Positions 37,925-45,610 of a DNA stretch of 52,076 nt are shown here, piece by piece. The notes below the pieces were generated by a model. That model searched no databases. It saw only the letters and a list, made by a program, of their open reading frames with translations, and was not told the DNA's origin. Location of the stretch: NCBI GenBank assembly GCA_017849555.1, contig JAFIGU010000082.1, positions 1 through 52,076 on the forward strand, written 5' to 3'. This stretch comes from Sphingomonas sp. (lineage in GTDB: Bacteria; Pseudomonadota; Alphaproteobacteria; Sphingomonadales; Sphingomonadaceae). A program made the position numbers and the translations under genes. Numbering within the stretch: position 1 is the first letter of the stretch; each line of letters begins with the position of its first letter.

Positions 37925-38464
37925 CTAGCTCGTGGGCTTGTCGGAATCCACCGGGTAAAATGTGTAGCTCAGCGTGATCGTCTCGACATCCTTGGTATCG
38001 GGATCGTCGAGGATCTTCGGATCGACGAAGAAGATCACCGGCATACGCACCGTCTCGCCCGGCTTCAGCGTCTGCTGGGTGAAGCAGAAGCACTGGATCT
38101 TGGTGAAATATTTGCCCGCCTGCGCCGGGGTGACATTATAGGTCGCGGTGCCGGTGACCGGCACGGCGGCGCGGTTGGTGGCGGTGAAGAAGGCCATGTC
38201 GCGCGCGCCGACGTCGACCGTCTCGTCCTCCTTTTCCGGCGTGAAGCGCCACGGCAGCTTCGGGCTGGTATTGGCATCGAAATTGATGCGGATCGCATGA
38301 TGCACCCCGCCGGGCGCCGCCGTCCCGCGATTGGTGGTGCCGTTGAGCCCGGTCGCCTCGCAGAACAATCGGTAAAGCGGCACGCTGGCGAAGGCGAGCC
38401 CGGTCATGAAGCAGATACCGAGCACCGCGAACAGCGCCGTGCGCGTGGTGCGGGTGATCTTCAT
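37925..38464 (-). CDS. ctaG: Cytochrome c oxidase assembly protein CtaG/Cox11
   Basis: CtaG (Cox11) delivers copper to the CuB site of subunit I. The 179-residue protein has one N-terminal helix (LFAVLGICFMTGLAFASVPLYRLFCEATGLNGT), with the Cys in FCEATG, and the copper-binding KIQCFCFTQQTL motif with Cys-Phe-Cys in the C-terminal half. A periplasmic beta-sandwich domain is expected. Its ATG overlaps the stop of the small upstream gene in ATGA. Confidence 0.96.
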   Translation of the reverse strand: MKITRTTRTALFAVLGICFMTGLAFASVPLYRLFCEATGLNGTTNRGTAAPGGVHHAIRINFDANTSPKLPWRFTPEKEDETVDVGARDMAFFTATNRAAVPVTGTATYNVTPAQAGKYFTKIQCFCFTQQTLKPGETVRMPVIFFVDPKILDDPDTKDVETITLSYTFYPVDSDKPTS

Positions 38465-38601
38465 CGTGCGGCGATCCCCGCCTTGATCTTGACGATGGTG
38501 ATCGCGAACACGAGCAGCACGAAGGCGCCCAGCAGCACCGCCATCACGATCGCGCGGCCTTTCTGCCGCTGGCGGATCAGATCTTCTTCGTCGCGCTTCA
38601 T
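38461..38601 (-). CDS. Small single-helix membrane protein of the cytochrome-oxidase operon
   Basis: The 46-residue protein starts with a charged segment ([16 protein letters not shown]) followed by one hydrophobic helix ([21 protein letters not shown]) and a short tail. It sits between ctaB and ctaG, overlapping both in ATGA, which supports translation. A similar small gene (CoxF-like) is usual at this place. A longer frame to 38745 is a reading into ctaB and is not used. Confidence 0.8.
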   Translation of the reverse strand: MKRDEEDLIRQRQKGRAIVMAVLLGAFVLLVFAITIVKIKAGIAAR

Positions 38602-39497
38602 GCCACCCACCGGTCGATCACCAGCGCGCCGAACACGACGAACAGGTAGAGGATCGAATATTTGAACAACGCCTTTTCGGGCTTCATCGCATCGTCTGGC
38701 TGGCTCGTGCGGGTCGCGACGCGCAGCGCGAGCAATGCGAACCACGCCGTCGTCACCAGCGACACCACGCCATAGATCGTGCCGGTCAGCCCGAGCGGCC
38801 AGGGCAGCACCGCCGCCGCCGCCATCGGGATCGTATAGAGCCCGATCTGGTGGCGCGTGGTGCGCTCGCCCGCGACCACCGGCAGCATCGGGATGCCGGC
38901 ATTGGCGTAATCGGTCTTAACGAACAGCGCGAGCGCCCAGAAATGCGGCGGGGTCCACAGGAACACCAGCATGAACAGCAGCAAGGGCAGCAACGCGACC
39001 TGCCCGGTCGCGGCGGCCCAGCCGATCAGCGGCGGAAACGCCCCGGCGGCGCCGCCAATGACGATATTCTGCGGGGTGCGCGGCTTGAGCCACACGGTGT
39101 AGACGAGGACATAGAACAGGATCGAGATCGCCAGGATCGCCGCCGCCGCGAGATTGAGCGCCAGCCCCATCAGGATCACCGAGAAGGCGGCGAGCCCGAC
39201 GCCGAAATGCAGCGCCGCCTGCCGCTCCATCCGCCCCGCGGGGAGCGGGCGTTCGGCGGTGCGTCGCATCACCGCGTCGATATCAGCCTCATACCATTGG
39301 TTGAGCGCCCCCGCCGCACCCGCGCCGAGCGCGATGCACAGGATCGCGGTGAACCCCAGCACCGGGTTGATATGCCCCGGCGCGGCGAGCATCCCGCACA
39401 ATCCGGTGAACACGACGAGCGTCATCACCCGGGGCTTGGTCAGCGCCAGGAAATCGCGCCAGTGGGCTGGCGGCAGAAGAGGGGATGCAGTGCTCAT
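38598..39497 (-). CDS. ctaB: Protoheme IX farnesyltransferase (heme O synthase)
   Basis: CtaB attaches a farnesyl chain to heme b to give heme O, precursor of heme a. The roughly 299-residue UbiA-family protein has nine hydrophobic segments. The diphosphate-binding motif is [21 protein letters not shown], and a second conserved aspartate region is near [17 protein letters not shown]. The start is ATG at 39497 ([16 protein letters not shown]); an in-frame ATG at 39518 would add seven residues. It is the first gene of the run to the SURF1 and thrC genes. Confidence 0.95.
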   Translation of the reverse strand: MSTASPLLPPAHWRDFLALTKPRVMTLVVFTGLCGMLAAPGHINPVLGFTAILCIALGAGAAGALNQWYEADIDAVMRRTAERPLPAGRMERQAALHFGVGLAAFSVILMGLALNLAAAAILAISILFYVLVYTVWLKPRTPQNIVIGGAAGAFPPLIGWAAATGQVALLPLLLFMLVFLWTPPHFWALALFVKTDYANAGIPMLPVVAGERTTRHQIGLYTIPMAAAAVLPWPLGLTGTIYGVVSLVTTAWFALLALRVATRTSQPDDAMKPEKALFKYSILYLFVVFGALVIDRWVA

Positions 39498-39607
39498 GGC
39501 CGGCTCGCGTCGCGCCATAGCCCGTCGCGTCGGCCGGGGAAAGGGGTGGGTTGCGCCCGAAACGCGCGGTGGCCGCCTGGCATCACCGCCGGGCGTTTAC
39601 GCCCCCG

Positions 39608-40150
39608 CTATGCCGGCACGCTTTGCCGCACATAGCTGCGCATATGCGGCACATAATCGGGCTTGCCGAGATCGACGCCGTTGTTCCGCAAAATGGCGTA
39701 GGCGGTCATCAGGTGGAAATAGAATTGGGGGACCGACCAGTCGCGCGCATAATCCGCGCCGGTCAGATCGAACGCCATGCCGCTGGGCATTGCGAGCGCC
39801 AGCGGCTGCTGCGCGGCGCCGTCCAGCCCGTCTGCGGGCACCGCGTCGAGCGCCGCGATCGCCGCCGCGATCTGCGCCTTGGCCTCGGCGATCGTGCCGG
39901 GAAAAGCCTCGGCATCGCGCGCGTCGAGCGTCGCCGGGACCGGCTCGCCGCGCAACCGGAAGATCGGCTCCTGCGCCTGGACGCAAACGAACCGTATCTG
40001 CACCGCGAGCGGAAACATGTCGGGCGCCAGCCGCGCGGCGAGCAACGCCTCGGCCGCCGCGCCGGGCTTCTGCGCCTCGGCCTTGTCGAGCCAGCCGGAA
40101 AGCGCCCGCAGCATCTGCGCATAAGCCGGCACGATAAAGGACGTCAGCAT
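39608..40150 (-). CDS. DUF1993 family protein (copy 2)
   Basis: The 180-residue protein is a paralogue of 5592-6113: it starts MLTSFIVPAYAQMLRALSGWLDKA and ends VPQFYFHLMTAYAILRNNGVDLGKPDYV, the same C-terminal pattern. Other conserved parts are EALLAARLAPDMFPLAVQI in both copies. Function is unknown; the fold is probably DinB-like. The start is ATG at 40150. It lies between the ctaB and cobalamin adenosyltransferase genes on the same strand. Confidence 0.85.
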   Translation of the reverse strand: MLTSFIVPAYAQMLRALSGWLDKAEAQKPGAAAEALLAARLAPDMFPLAVQIRFVCVQAQEPIFRLRGEPVPATLDARDAEAFPGTIAEAKAQIAAAIAALDAVPADGLDGAAQQPLALAMPSGMAFDLTGADYARDWSVPQFYFHLMTAYAILRNNGVDLGKPDYVPHMRSYVRQSVPA

Positions 40151-40172
40151 GTTCGTTGCTCCCAACCGGTGA

Positions 40173-40742
40173 TCAGCGTGCCCCGCCGGGCACCCACAAG
40201 ACATCGCCGCCGGCACGCAGATTGACCAGCCGACAAGCGACGAACAGGAAATCCGACAGGCGATTGAGATAGATCAACGCCTGCGGGTTGACCCCGCCGG
40301 CGCCGCCCTGCGCTGTCGCCACTGCCGAGCGCTCCGCCCGCCGCGCGATCGCGCGGGCGAGGTGGAGCGAGGCCGCCGCGCCGCCCGGCAGAATGAAGCT
40401 CCGCAGCGGCGGCACCCCCGCGTTCATCGCGTCGATCTCCGCCTCGAGCCGCGCCACCTGCGCGGGGATGATGCGCAGGGTCATTTCGGTCGGGGTGAAA
40501 TCCTCCCCCGGCGTGGCGAGATCGGCGCCGAGATCGAACAGATCGTTCTGGATCCGCGCCAGCGCTGCGCCGAGCTCGGCATCGTCGAGCGCCGCGATCG
40601 CCACCCCGATCGCCGAATTGGTTTCGTCGACATCGCCGATCGCCTGCATCCGCGCATCGGTCTTCGACACGCGGCTGCCGTCGACCAGCCCGGTCGTCCC
40701 GTCGTCCCCGGTGCGGGTGTAGATCTTGTTGAGCTTGACCAT
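40173..40742 (-). CDS. Cob(I)yrinic acid a,c-diamide adenosyltransferase, PduO type
   Basis: The 189-residue protein belongs to the PduO/EutT-type ATP:corrinoid adenosyltransferases. Signatures are KIYTRTGDDGTTGLVDGSRVSKTD at the N-terminus, the VDETNSAIGVA motif, and FILPGGAAASLHLARAIARRAERSAV in the C-terminal half. It attaches the adenosyl group to cob(I)alamin for vitamin B12 coenzyme. The start is ATG at 40742. A palindromic repeat and the HIG1-type gene lie upstream. Confidence 0.95.
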   Translation of the reverse strand: MVKLNKIYTRTGDDGTTGLVDGSRVSKTDARMQAIGDVDETNSAIGVAIAALDDAELGAALARIQNDLFDLGADLATPGEDFTPTEMTLRIIPAQVARLEAEIDAMNAGVPPLRSFILPGGAAASLHLARAIARRAERSAVATAQGGAGGVNPQALIYLNRLSDFLFVACRLVNLRAGGDVLWVPGGAR

Positions 40743-40784
40743 TTTTCGATCCTAGCGGGCGGGCGGGGCGTGGCGGAAGAAGGC

Positions 40785-40874
40785 ATGTGTCCCCGCGAAG
40801 GCGGGGGCCCAGCGCCCCCGGTCACCGACGTTGACGCTTTTGGTCCTGGAATCCCCGCCTTCGCGGGGACACAT
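40785..40874. repeat. Palindromic repeat, family D-like, copy 2
   Basis: ATGTGTCCCCGCGAAGGCGG opens and CCGCCTTCGCGGGGACACAT closes a 90-bp element. A second inner hairpin, GGGGGCCCAGCGCCCCC-like, follows the left arm. The core CCCCGCGAAGGCGGGG is shared with the repeat at 33522-33615. It lies upstream of the cobalamin adenosyltransferase gene, between it and the HIG1-type gene. Confidence 0.88.
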
Positions 40875-40885
40875 TTGATCTGGGT

Positions 40886-41122
40886 TTACGTCCGCCCCAT
40901 CGCGAACAGCAGCACGACGCAGATCAGGATCGCCAGCGCCTGAAACAGGATGCGCTGCTGCATCATGCGATTCGACTTGAGCTGGCTCTCGCTCGGCCCG
41001 TCGCGGGTCTCGCCGCGCGCCTCGGCGCTCGCGCCCTGCAGGAAGGTGACGATGCCGCGCACCAGCGCGACCACCGTGGCGATCATCGCTGCCACCAGCA
41101 GGATGACGAGGAAGATCTTCAT
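40886..41122 (-). CDS. HIG1-domain-like small membrane protein
   Basis: The 78-residue protein has two hydrophobic helices (residues 2-22 and 60-75) joined by a polar loop. The second half, SNRMMQQRILFQALAILICVVLLF, carries the HIG1 pattern NxMMxxRxxxQ, found in proteins that stabilise respiratory supercomplexes. The start is ATG at 41122. Nothing else suggests a function. It is near cytochrome-oxidase assembly genes, about 1.4 kb away. Confidence 0.75.
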   Translation of the reverse strand: MKIFLVILLVAAMIATVVALVRGIVTFLQGASAEARGETRDGPSESQLKSNRMMQQRILFQALAILICVVLLFAMGRT

Positions 41123-41132
41123 GCCCGTCCCC

Positions 41133-41975
41133 CTACGCGCTTGCACCGATATTGGGAAGCCGCCCGGCCCTTAACATCGCCGCCACCGCGCGCCCGTCTT
41201 CGCCCGCTGCGCGCATCGCCGCGAGCGTCGGGCTGTCATGCCGCTTGGCGAGCCGCTCGCCGTCCGCCCCGACGAGCAGATCGTGATGATGATAAGCCGG
41301 CACCGGCAGCCCGAGCAGCGCCTGGAGCAGCCGGTGGACGTGCGTCGCGGCGAACAGATCGCGCCCGCGCACCACATCGGTGACGCCCTGCGCGGCATCG
41401 TCGATCGTCACCGCGAGATGATAGCTCGCCGGCGCATCCTTGCGCGCGAGCACGACATCCCCGGCGGCAAGCGGATCGGCGGCAACCTCGACGCCGTGAT
41501 CGGTCCAGACGAGCGGTCCGGCGAGTGCCGCCGCCTTCGCCATGTCGATCCGCCAGCAATGCGGCTCATCGATTCGCCCGGCCGCGTCGATCCCGCGGCA
41601 GGTGCCGGGATAGACCGGCTCGGCGCCGTGCGGCGCGGCGAGGCTGGCGGCGGCGATCTCGGCGCGGGTGCAGAAACAGCGATAGAGCAGCCCCATCGCG
41701 CGCAGCCGGTCGAGCGCGGCGGCATAATGATCGAGCCGGCGCGACTGGAACATAATTTCCCCGTCCCATTCGAGCCCGAGCCATTCGAGATCCTCGAGGA
41801 TCGTCGCGACATGCTCGGGGCGGCTGCGCGTGCCGTCGATATCCTCGATCCGCACGATGAATTGCCCGCCGCGCGATCGCGCGAAATCATGCGACAGGAT
41901 CGCCGACCACGCATGGCCGAGATGCAGCCGCCCGGTCGGCGAAGGGGCGAAACGGGTGACGGTCACCCGCGCCAT
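41133..41975 (-). CDS. gluQRS: Glutamyl-Q tRNA(Asp) synthetase GluQ
   Basis: GluQ attaches glutamate to queuosine in tRNA-Asp. The 280-residue protein has only the catalytic half of GluRS: RFAPSPTGRLHLGHAWSA at residues 8-25 with the HxGH signature at His18-His21, and a KMSKS-like KRHDS at 244-248. The zinc-binding cysteines CFCTRAE and later GTCRG, spaced as in GluQ, are present. The anticodon-binding domain is missing, as expected. The start is ATG at 41975; the frame is open to 43211 but that part is antisense to the glycosyltransferase gene. Confidence 0.95.
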   Translation of the reverse strand: MARVTVTRFAPSPTGRLHLGHAWSAILSHDFARSRGGQFIVRIEDIDGTRSRPEHVATILEDLEWLGLEWDGEIMFQSRRLDHYAAALDRLRAMGLLYRCFCTRAEIAAASLAAPHGAEPVYPGTCRGIDAAGRIDEPHCWRIDMAKAAALAGPLVWTDHGVEVAADPLAAGDVVLARKDAPASYHLAVTIDDAAQGVTDVVRGRDLFAATHVHRLLQALLGLPVPAYHHHDLLVGADGERLAKRHDSPTLAAMRAAGEDGRAVAAMLRAGRLPNIGASA

Positions 41976-42122
41976 GTGGGGCAGGCGCGAGCAGCGGGCA
42001 ATAATCCGCCGGCATGGCGGCGGCGGGTCGGTGAAAAAACCGGGTTCTGCCGCGCGCCGATCCGTCCTAGCCATGACCGACGCCACCCCCCGATTCGGCG
42101 CACAGGATCGGGGAGGGAAGGC

Positions 42123-43493
42123 TTGGGACGCATTCTGCTCGAATGGCTCGGTGCGGCGACGCGCGAGGCGACGTTGTTCGCCGCGATCGGCTTTCTGATC
42201 GGCGGGATCGACGATTTGCTGGTCGACGTCATCTGGCTCACCCGCCGGCTGCGGCAGCGCGGCGACGGCGTGACCCTCGCCGATCTCTCCCCGCCGGCCC
42301 GGCCGCGGCGCTTCGCGATCCTCGTCCCCGCCTGGGACGAAAGCGCGGTGATCGGCGCGATGCTGCGCACCACGCTCGCGCGGCTCGATCATCCCGATTT
42401 CATCATCATCGTCGGCTGCTATCCCAATGATCGCGCGACGATCGCGGTGGTCGCCGATATCGCCGCGCACGACCGCCGCGTCCGGCTGACGATCGGCCGG
42501 CGCCACGGGCCGACCACCAAGGCCGATTGCCTCAACACGCTGTGGCGCGCGGTCGCCGCCGCCGACGCATGCGACCGCCGGCGCAGCGACGCGATCGTGC
42601 TCCACGATGCCGAGGATGTGGTGCATCCGGCGGAACTGCGCATCTTCGACGCGCTGCTCGATCGGCATGCCGTGGTGCAGATTCCCGTGCTGCCGCTGGC
42701 GCGGCGCGACTCGCGGCTGGTTTCGGGCCATTATCTCGACGAATTCGCCGAGGCGCACAGCAAGCAACTGCCGGTGCGCACCTTGCTTCGCGCCGCGGTG
42801 CCGCTCGCCGGCGTGGGATGCGCGATCCGGGTCGAGGCGCTGGCGCGGGTCGCGGCGGATCACCGCGCGCCGTTCGACCCGACGAGCCTGACCGAGGATT
42901 ACGAACTCGGCCTGCGCCTCGCCTCGGTCGGCGCGGCGGCGCATTTCGCGCGGGTCCGCGAAACGCGCGGCGGCACGCTGATCGCGGTGCGCGAATATTT
43001 CCCCGCCACCATCGCCGAGGCGGTGCGGCAGAAGGCGCGGTGGATGACCGGGATCGCGCTCGCCGGCTGGGACCGGCTCGGCTGGGGGCGGCTGCGCGAC
43101 ATCGGCGATCATTGGATGCGACTGCACGATCGCCGCGCGCCGCTGGCGGTGATCACGCTCGCGACCGGCTATGTCGCGATCGTCGGCTGGGCGGGATCGG
43201 CGGCCGGGCATCTGATCCTCGGCAGTGCGGTGACACCGCCGGGGCCGACGACGGCGCTGCTGCTGCTCGCCAATGCCGCGCTGCTGGCGTGGCGCGCGGC
43301 GGTCCGTGCCGGTTTTACCGCCGCGGCCTATGGCTGGCGCGAGGCATTATGGTCGCCGCCGCGGATGATCGTCGGCAATATCATCGCCTTGCTCGCCGCG
43401 CGCCGGGCCGCCGCACGCTATGCCGCGATCCTCGCCGGGCGCACGCCGCAATGGGACAAGACCGCGCACGCCTTTCCGACGGACATCGGATGA
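42123..43493 (+). CDS. NfrB-like membrane glycosyltransferase, GT2 family
   Basis: The 456-residue protein resembles the glycosyltransferase part of NfrB. One helix precedes the GT2 domain (ATLFAAIGFLIGGIDDLLVD). Catalytic features are HDAED at residues 161-165, TEDYELG near 257-263 and QKARW at 303-307 (QxxRW), followed by three to four C-terminal helices. These suggest a processive inner-membrane enzyme that makes or secretes a glycan. The start is TTG at 42123 after GGGGAGGGAAGG; no ATG fits. The stop overlaps the next gene in ATGA. Confidence 0.85.
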   Translation: MGRILLEWLGAATREATLFAAIGFLIGGIDDLLVDVIWLTRRLRQRGDGVTLADLSPPARPRRFAILVPAWDESAVIGAMLRTTLARLDHPDFIIIVGCYPNDRATIAVVADIAAHDRRVRLTIGRRHGPTTKADCLNTLWRAVAAADACDRRRSDAIVLHDAEDVVHPAELRIFDALLDRHAVVQIPVLPLARRDSRLVSGHYLDEFAEAHSKQLPVRTLLRAAVPLAGVGCAIRVEALARVAADHRAPFDPTSLTEDYELGLRLASVGAAAHFARVRETRGGTLIAVREYFPATIAEAVRQKARWMTGIALAGWDRLGWGRLRDIGDHWMRLHDRRAPLAVITLATGYVAIVGWAGSAAGHLILGSAVTPPGPTTALLLLANAALLAWRAAVRAGFTAAAYGWREALWSPPRMIVGNIIALLAARRAAARYAAILAGRTPQWDKTAHAFPTDIG

Positions 43494-44536
43494 TCCGCGC
43501 CAGCCGGCCGCTGCGCTTCATCGTCATCGTCGTCGGCGGGTGGATCGCGATGCGCGTCTTCATGCTGTGGCCTGTTGAAGGACAACCGGACCGCCGGGCG
43601 CCGGCGCGAGATGTTCCTTCCCCCGCCCGGCCCGAGACTGATCGTCATACCGGGCTTGACCCGGCATCCAGAGCCTCGGACGCTGTCGCTTGCCGCTCTG
43701 AACGCCGGGTCGAGCCCGGCATGACGGGGGAGCATAACGAGGAGAGAAAGCCGAGCCGCGTGGACGGAAGCACATCCGTCGCCAAGCAGCCGGAGACGAG
43801 ATTTGCAGTTACCCCGGACACGCCGGCTTTTAGCGACTCACCGCGCCACACCGAATCACGCCCTCTCGTCGCATCGGCGGCACCGCCGAAATCCGTCGCC
43901 TCGCACCGCTCCTCGCGCTGGGGCGGGAGCGCGTGGCTGATCGCGCGGGGCGGGGGCGGTGCGGCGGTGCCGTTCGCGCCACAGCTCGGCGGAAGCCAGG
44001 CCGGCGCGCGGGTGACTTATACGCTGGGCGAGGCACGCCGCGTCGCGATCGCGGCGCGCGTCTCCACCGCGCTGACGATGAGGCAAAGCGAAGCCGCGAT
44101 CGGCCTCGACTGGCGGCCGACGCGGCACCCGATCCACCTCTTCGCCGAACAGCGCATCGCGATCGCCAACGCGCGCGACGGCCCGACGATCGGGGTGATC
44201 GCCGGGCTACCCCAGACGCGGCTCGCCGCCGGCTTCGCGCTCGAAGGCTATGGGCAGGCCGGCGTGATCGCGCGCGGCGGCGGCGAAGGCTTCGTCGACG
44301 CCGCAGCCCGCGCGATGCGCCCCGTCGCCCGCGTCGGCGGCGCGCGGGTCGAGCTCGGCGCCGGGCTGTGGGGCGGCGCGCAGCGTGGGGCGGCGCGGCT
44401 CGATATCGGCCCGGCGGCCGGCGTGATCCTCCCCACCCCGCGCCCGCTGCGCATCACGCTCGAATGGCGCCAGCGCATCGCGGGTGCGGCGCGCCCCGGC
44501 GCCGGCGTCGCGCTGTCGCTCGGCGCGGATTTCTAA
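43490..44536 (+). CDS. NfrA-like C-terminal domain protein with in-frame repeat insertion
   Basis: The 348-residue protein has an N-terminal helix (IVIVVGGWIAMRVFMLW), a Pro/Ser-rich linker to about residue 135, and a beta-rich C-terminal part ending with RITLEWRQRIAGAARPGAGVALSLGADF, which resembles the C-terminal end of NfrA. Residues 52-79 are encoded by an 84-bp family-C palindromic repeat, so this stretch is unlikely to be functional protein of its own. The ATG at 43490 overlaps the glycosyltransferase stop. A role in exporting the glycan made by the NfrB-like partner is inferred. Confidence 0.7.
   Translation: MIRASRPLRFIVIVVGGWIAMRVFMLWPVEGQPDRRAPARDVPSPARPETDRHTGLDPASRASDAVACRSERRVEPGMTGEHNEERKPSRVDGSTSVAKQPETRFAVTPDTPAFSDSPRHTESRPLVASAAPPKSVASHRSSRWGGSAWLIARGGGGAAVPFAPQLGGSQAGARVTYTLGEARRVAIAARVSTALTMRQSEAAIGLDWRPTRHPIHLFAEQRIAIANARDGPTIGVIAGLPQTRLAAGFALEGYGQAGVIARGGGEGFVDAAARAMRPVARVGGARVELGAGLWGGAQRGAARLDIGPAAGVILPTPRPLRITLEWRQRIAGAARPGAGVALSLGADF
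43643..43726. repeat. Palindromic repeat, family C, copy 2, inside a coding region
   Basis: CGTCATACCGGGCTTGACCC opens and CGAGCCCGGCATGACG closes an 84-bp element matching the copy at 19697-19780. It lies wholly within the NfrA-like gene and starts on a codon boundary; 84 bases is 28 codons, so the frame is preserved. It encodes residues 52-79 (R-H-T-G-L-D-P-A-S to P-G-M-T). Confidence 0.92.
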
Positions 44537-44596
44537 CGCGCAATTTACCGCGCATGCGTCTTTCGTCGCGAGCGCGAAACGCCTACCGCTGGCGGC

Positions 44597-45511
44597 ATGG
44601 ACCTCTATCTGCCGATCGCCAATCTGTCGGTGAACGCGCTCGTCATCGTCGCGCTCGGCGCCGGCGTCGGGCTGCTCTCCGGCATGTTCGGGGTCGGCGG
44701 CGGCTTCCTCACCACGCCCTTGCTGATCGTCTACGGTATCCCGCCGACCGTCGCCGCCGCCAGCGCGGCGAGCCAGGTGACCGGCGCCAGCGTGTCGGGC
44801 GTCTTCGCCTATTTCCGACGCGACGGGGTCGACGTGAAGATGGGCGGGGTGCTCGTCGCGGGGGGGATCATCGGGTCGTTCCTCGGGGCGTGGCTGTTCC
44901 GTTTGCTCCAGGCGCTGGGGCAGATCGATACGACGATCGCGGTCACCTATGTCCTGCTGCTCGGCTCGATCGGCGGGCTGATGCTCAAGGAATCGATTGA
45001 GGCGATCCGCGTCACCCGCGGCGCGATCCCCGCCCCGCCGCGCCGTCGGCGGCATCATCCGCTCGTCGCCAGCCTGCCGTTCCGCATGCGTTTCTATCGC
45101 TCGGGCCTCTATATCTCGCCGCTCGCGCCGCTGCTGCTCGGGGTCGCGACCGGGGTGCTGACGATCCTGCTCGGGATCGGCGGCGGGTTCGTGCTGGTGC
45201 CGGCGATGATCTACCTCCTCGGCATGGCGACGCAGGTGGTGGTCGGCACTTCCCTGTTCCAGATCCTGTTCGTCACCGCGGCCGCGACGATGGTCCACGC
45301 CACCACCACCAAGGCGGTGGATATCGTGCTCGCCGGGCTGCTGCTGCTCGGCTCGGTCGCCGGGGCGCAGATCGGCGCGCGCTTCGCGGCCAAGGCGAGG
45401 CCCGAATATCTCCGCCTCGCGCTGGCGATCATGGTGCTGCTCGTCGCGATAAGGATCGGTCTCGGTCTCGGCTGGCGCCCCGACGAAATCTACACCGTTG
45501 AGCTTTCATGA
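44597..45511 (+). CDS. TSUP/TauE-SafE family transporter
   Basis: The 304-residue integral membrane protein has eight or nine transmembrane segments in two repeats, with GVGGGFLTTPLLIVYGIPPTVAAASAASQVTGA in the first and ILLGIGGGFVLVPAMIYLLGMATQVVVGTSLFQILF in the second. The family exports sulfite, sulfoacetate or other organosulfonates. The start is ATG at 44597. The stop lies within the start region of the TIGR02186-type gene, suggesting coupling. Confidence 0.93.
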   Translation: MDLYLPIANLSVNALVIVALGAGVGLLSGMFGVGGGFLTTPLLIVYGIPPTVAAASAASQVTGASVSGVFAYFRRDGVDVKMGGVLVAGGIIGSFLGAWLFRLLQALGQIDTTIAVTYVLLLGSIGGLMLKESIEAIRVTRGAIPAPPRRRRHHPLVASLPFRMRFYRSGLYISPLAPLLLGVATGVLTILLGIGGGFVLVPAMIYLLGMATQVVVGTSLFQILFVTAAATMVHATTTKAVDIVLAGLLLLGSVAGAQIGARFAAKARPEYLRLALAIMVLLVAIRIGLGLGWRPDEIYTVELS

Positions 45512-45528
45512 GAGTCCGTTTCGACAAG

Positions 45529-45610
45529 GCGGTACCGGCCCGCTCCCCCACCCGATCTCCCATGAGCATATCCTGATGGGAGGCCGAGTGGGGGAGCGGG
45601 CCGGTACCGC
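45529..45610. repeat. Palindromic repeat, family A, complete copy (82 bp), in the 5' end of the next gene
   Basis: Perfect 23-bp arms at 45529-45551 and 45588-45610 start GCGGTACCGG and end CCGGTACCGC; the inner parts CCGATCTCCCAT and ATGGGAGGCCGA also pair, with three mismatches. The right arm matches 41-63 except for one base. The element covers the only in-frame ATG candidate region of the TIGR02186-type gene. Confidence 0.93.

Noticed and set aside
41133..43211. GluQ frame extended to 43211
   Set aside because: The part before 41975 is antisense to the glycosyltransferase gene; the real N-terminus is MARVTVTRFAPSPTG.
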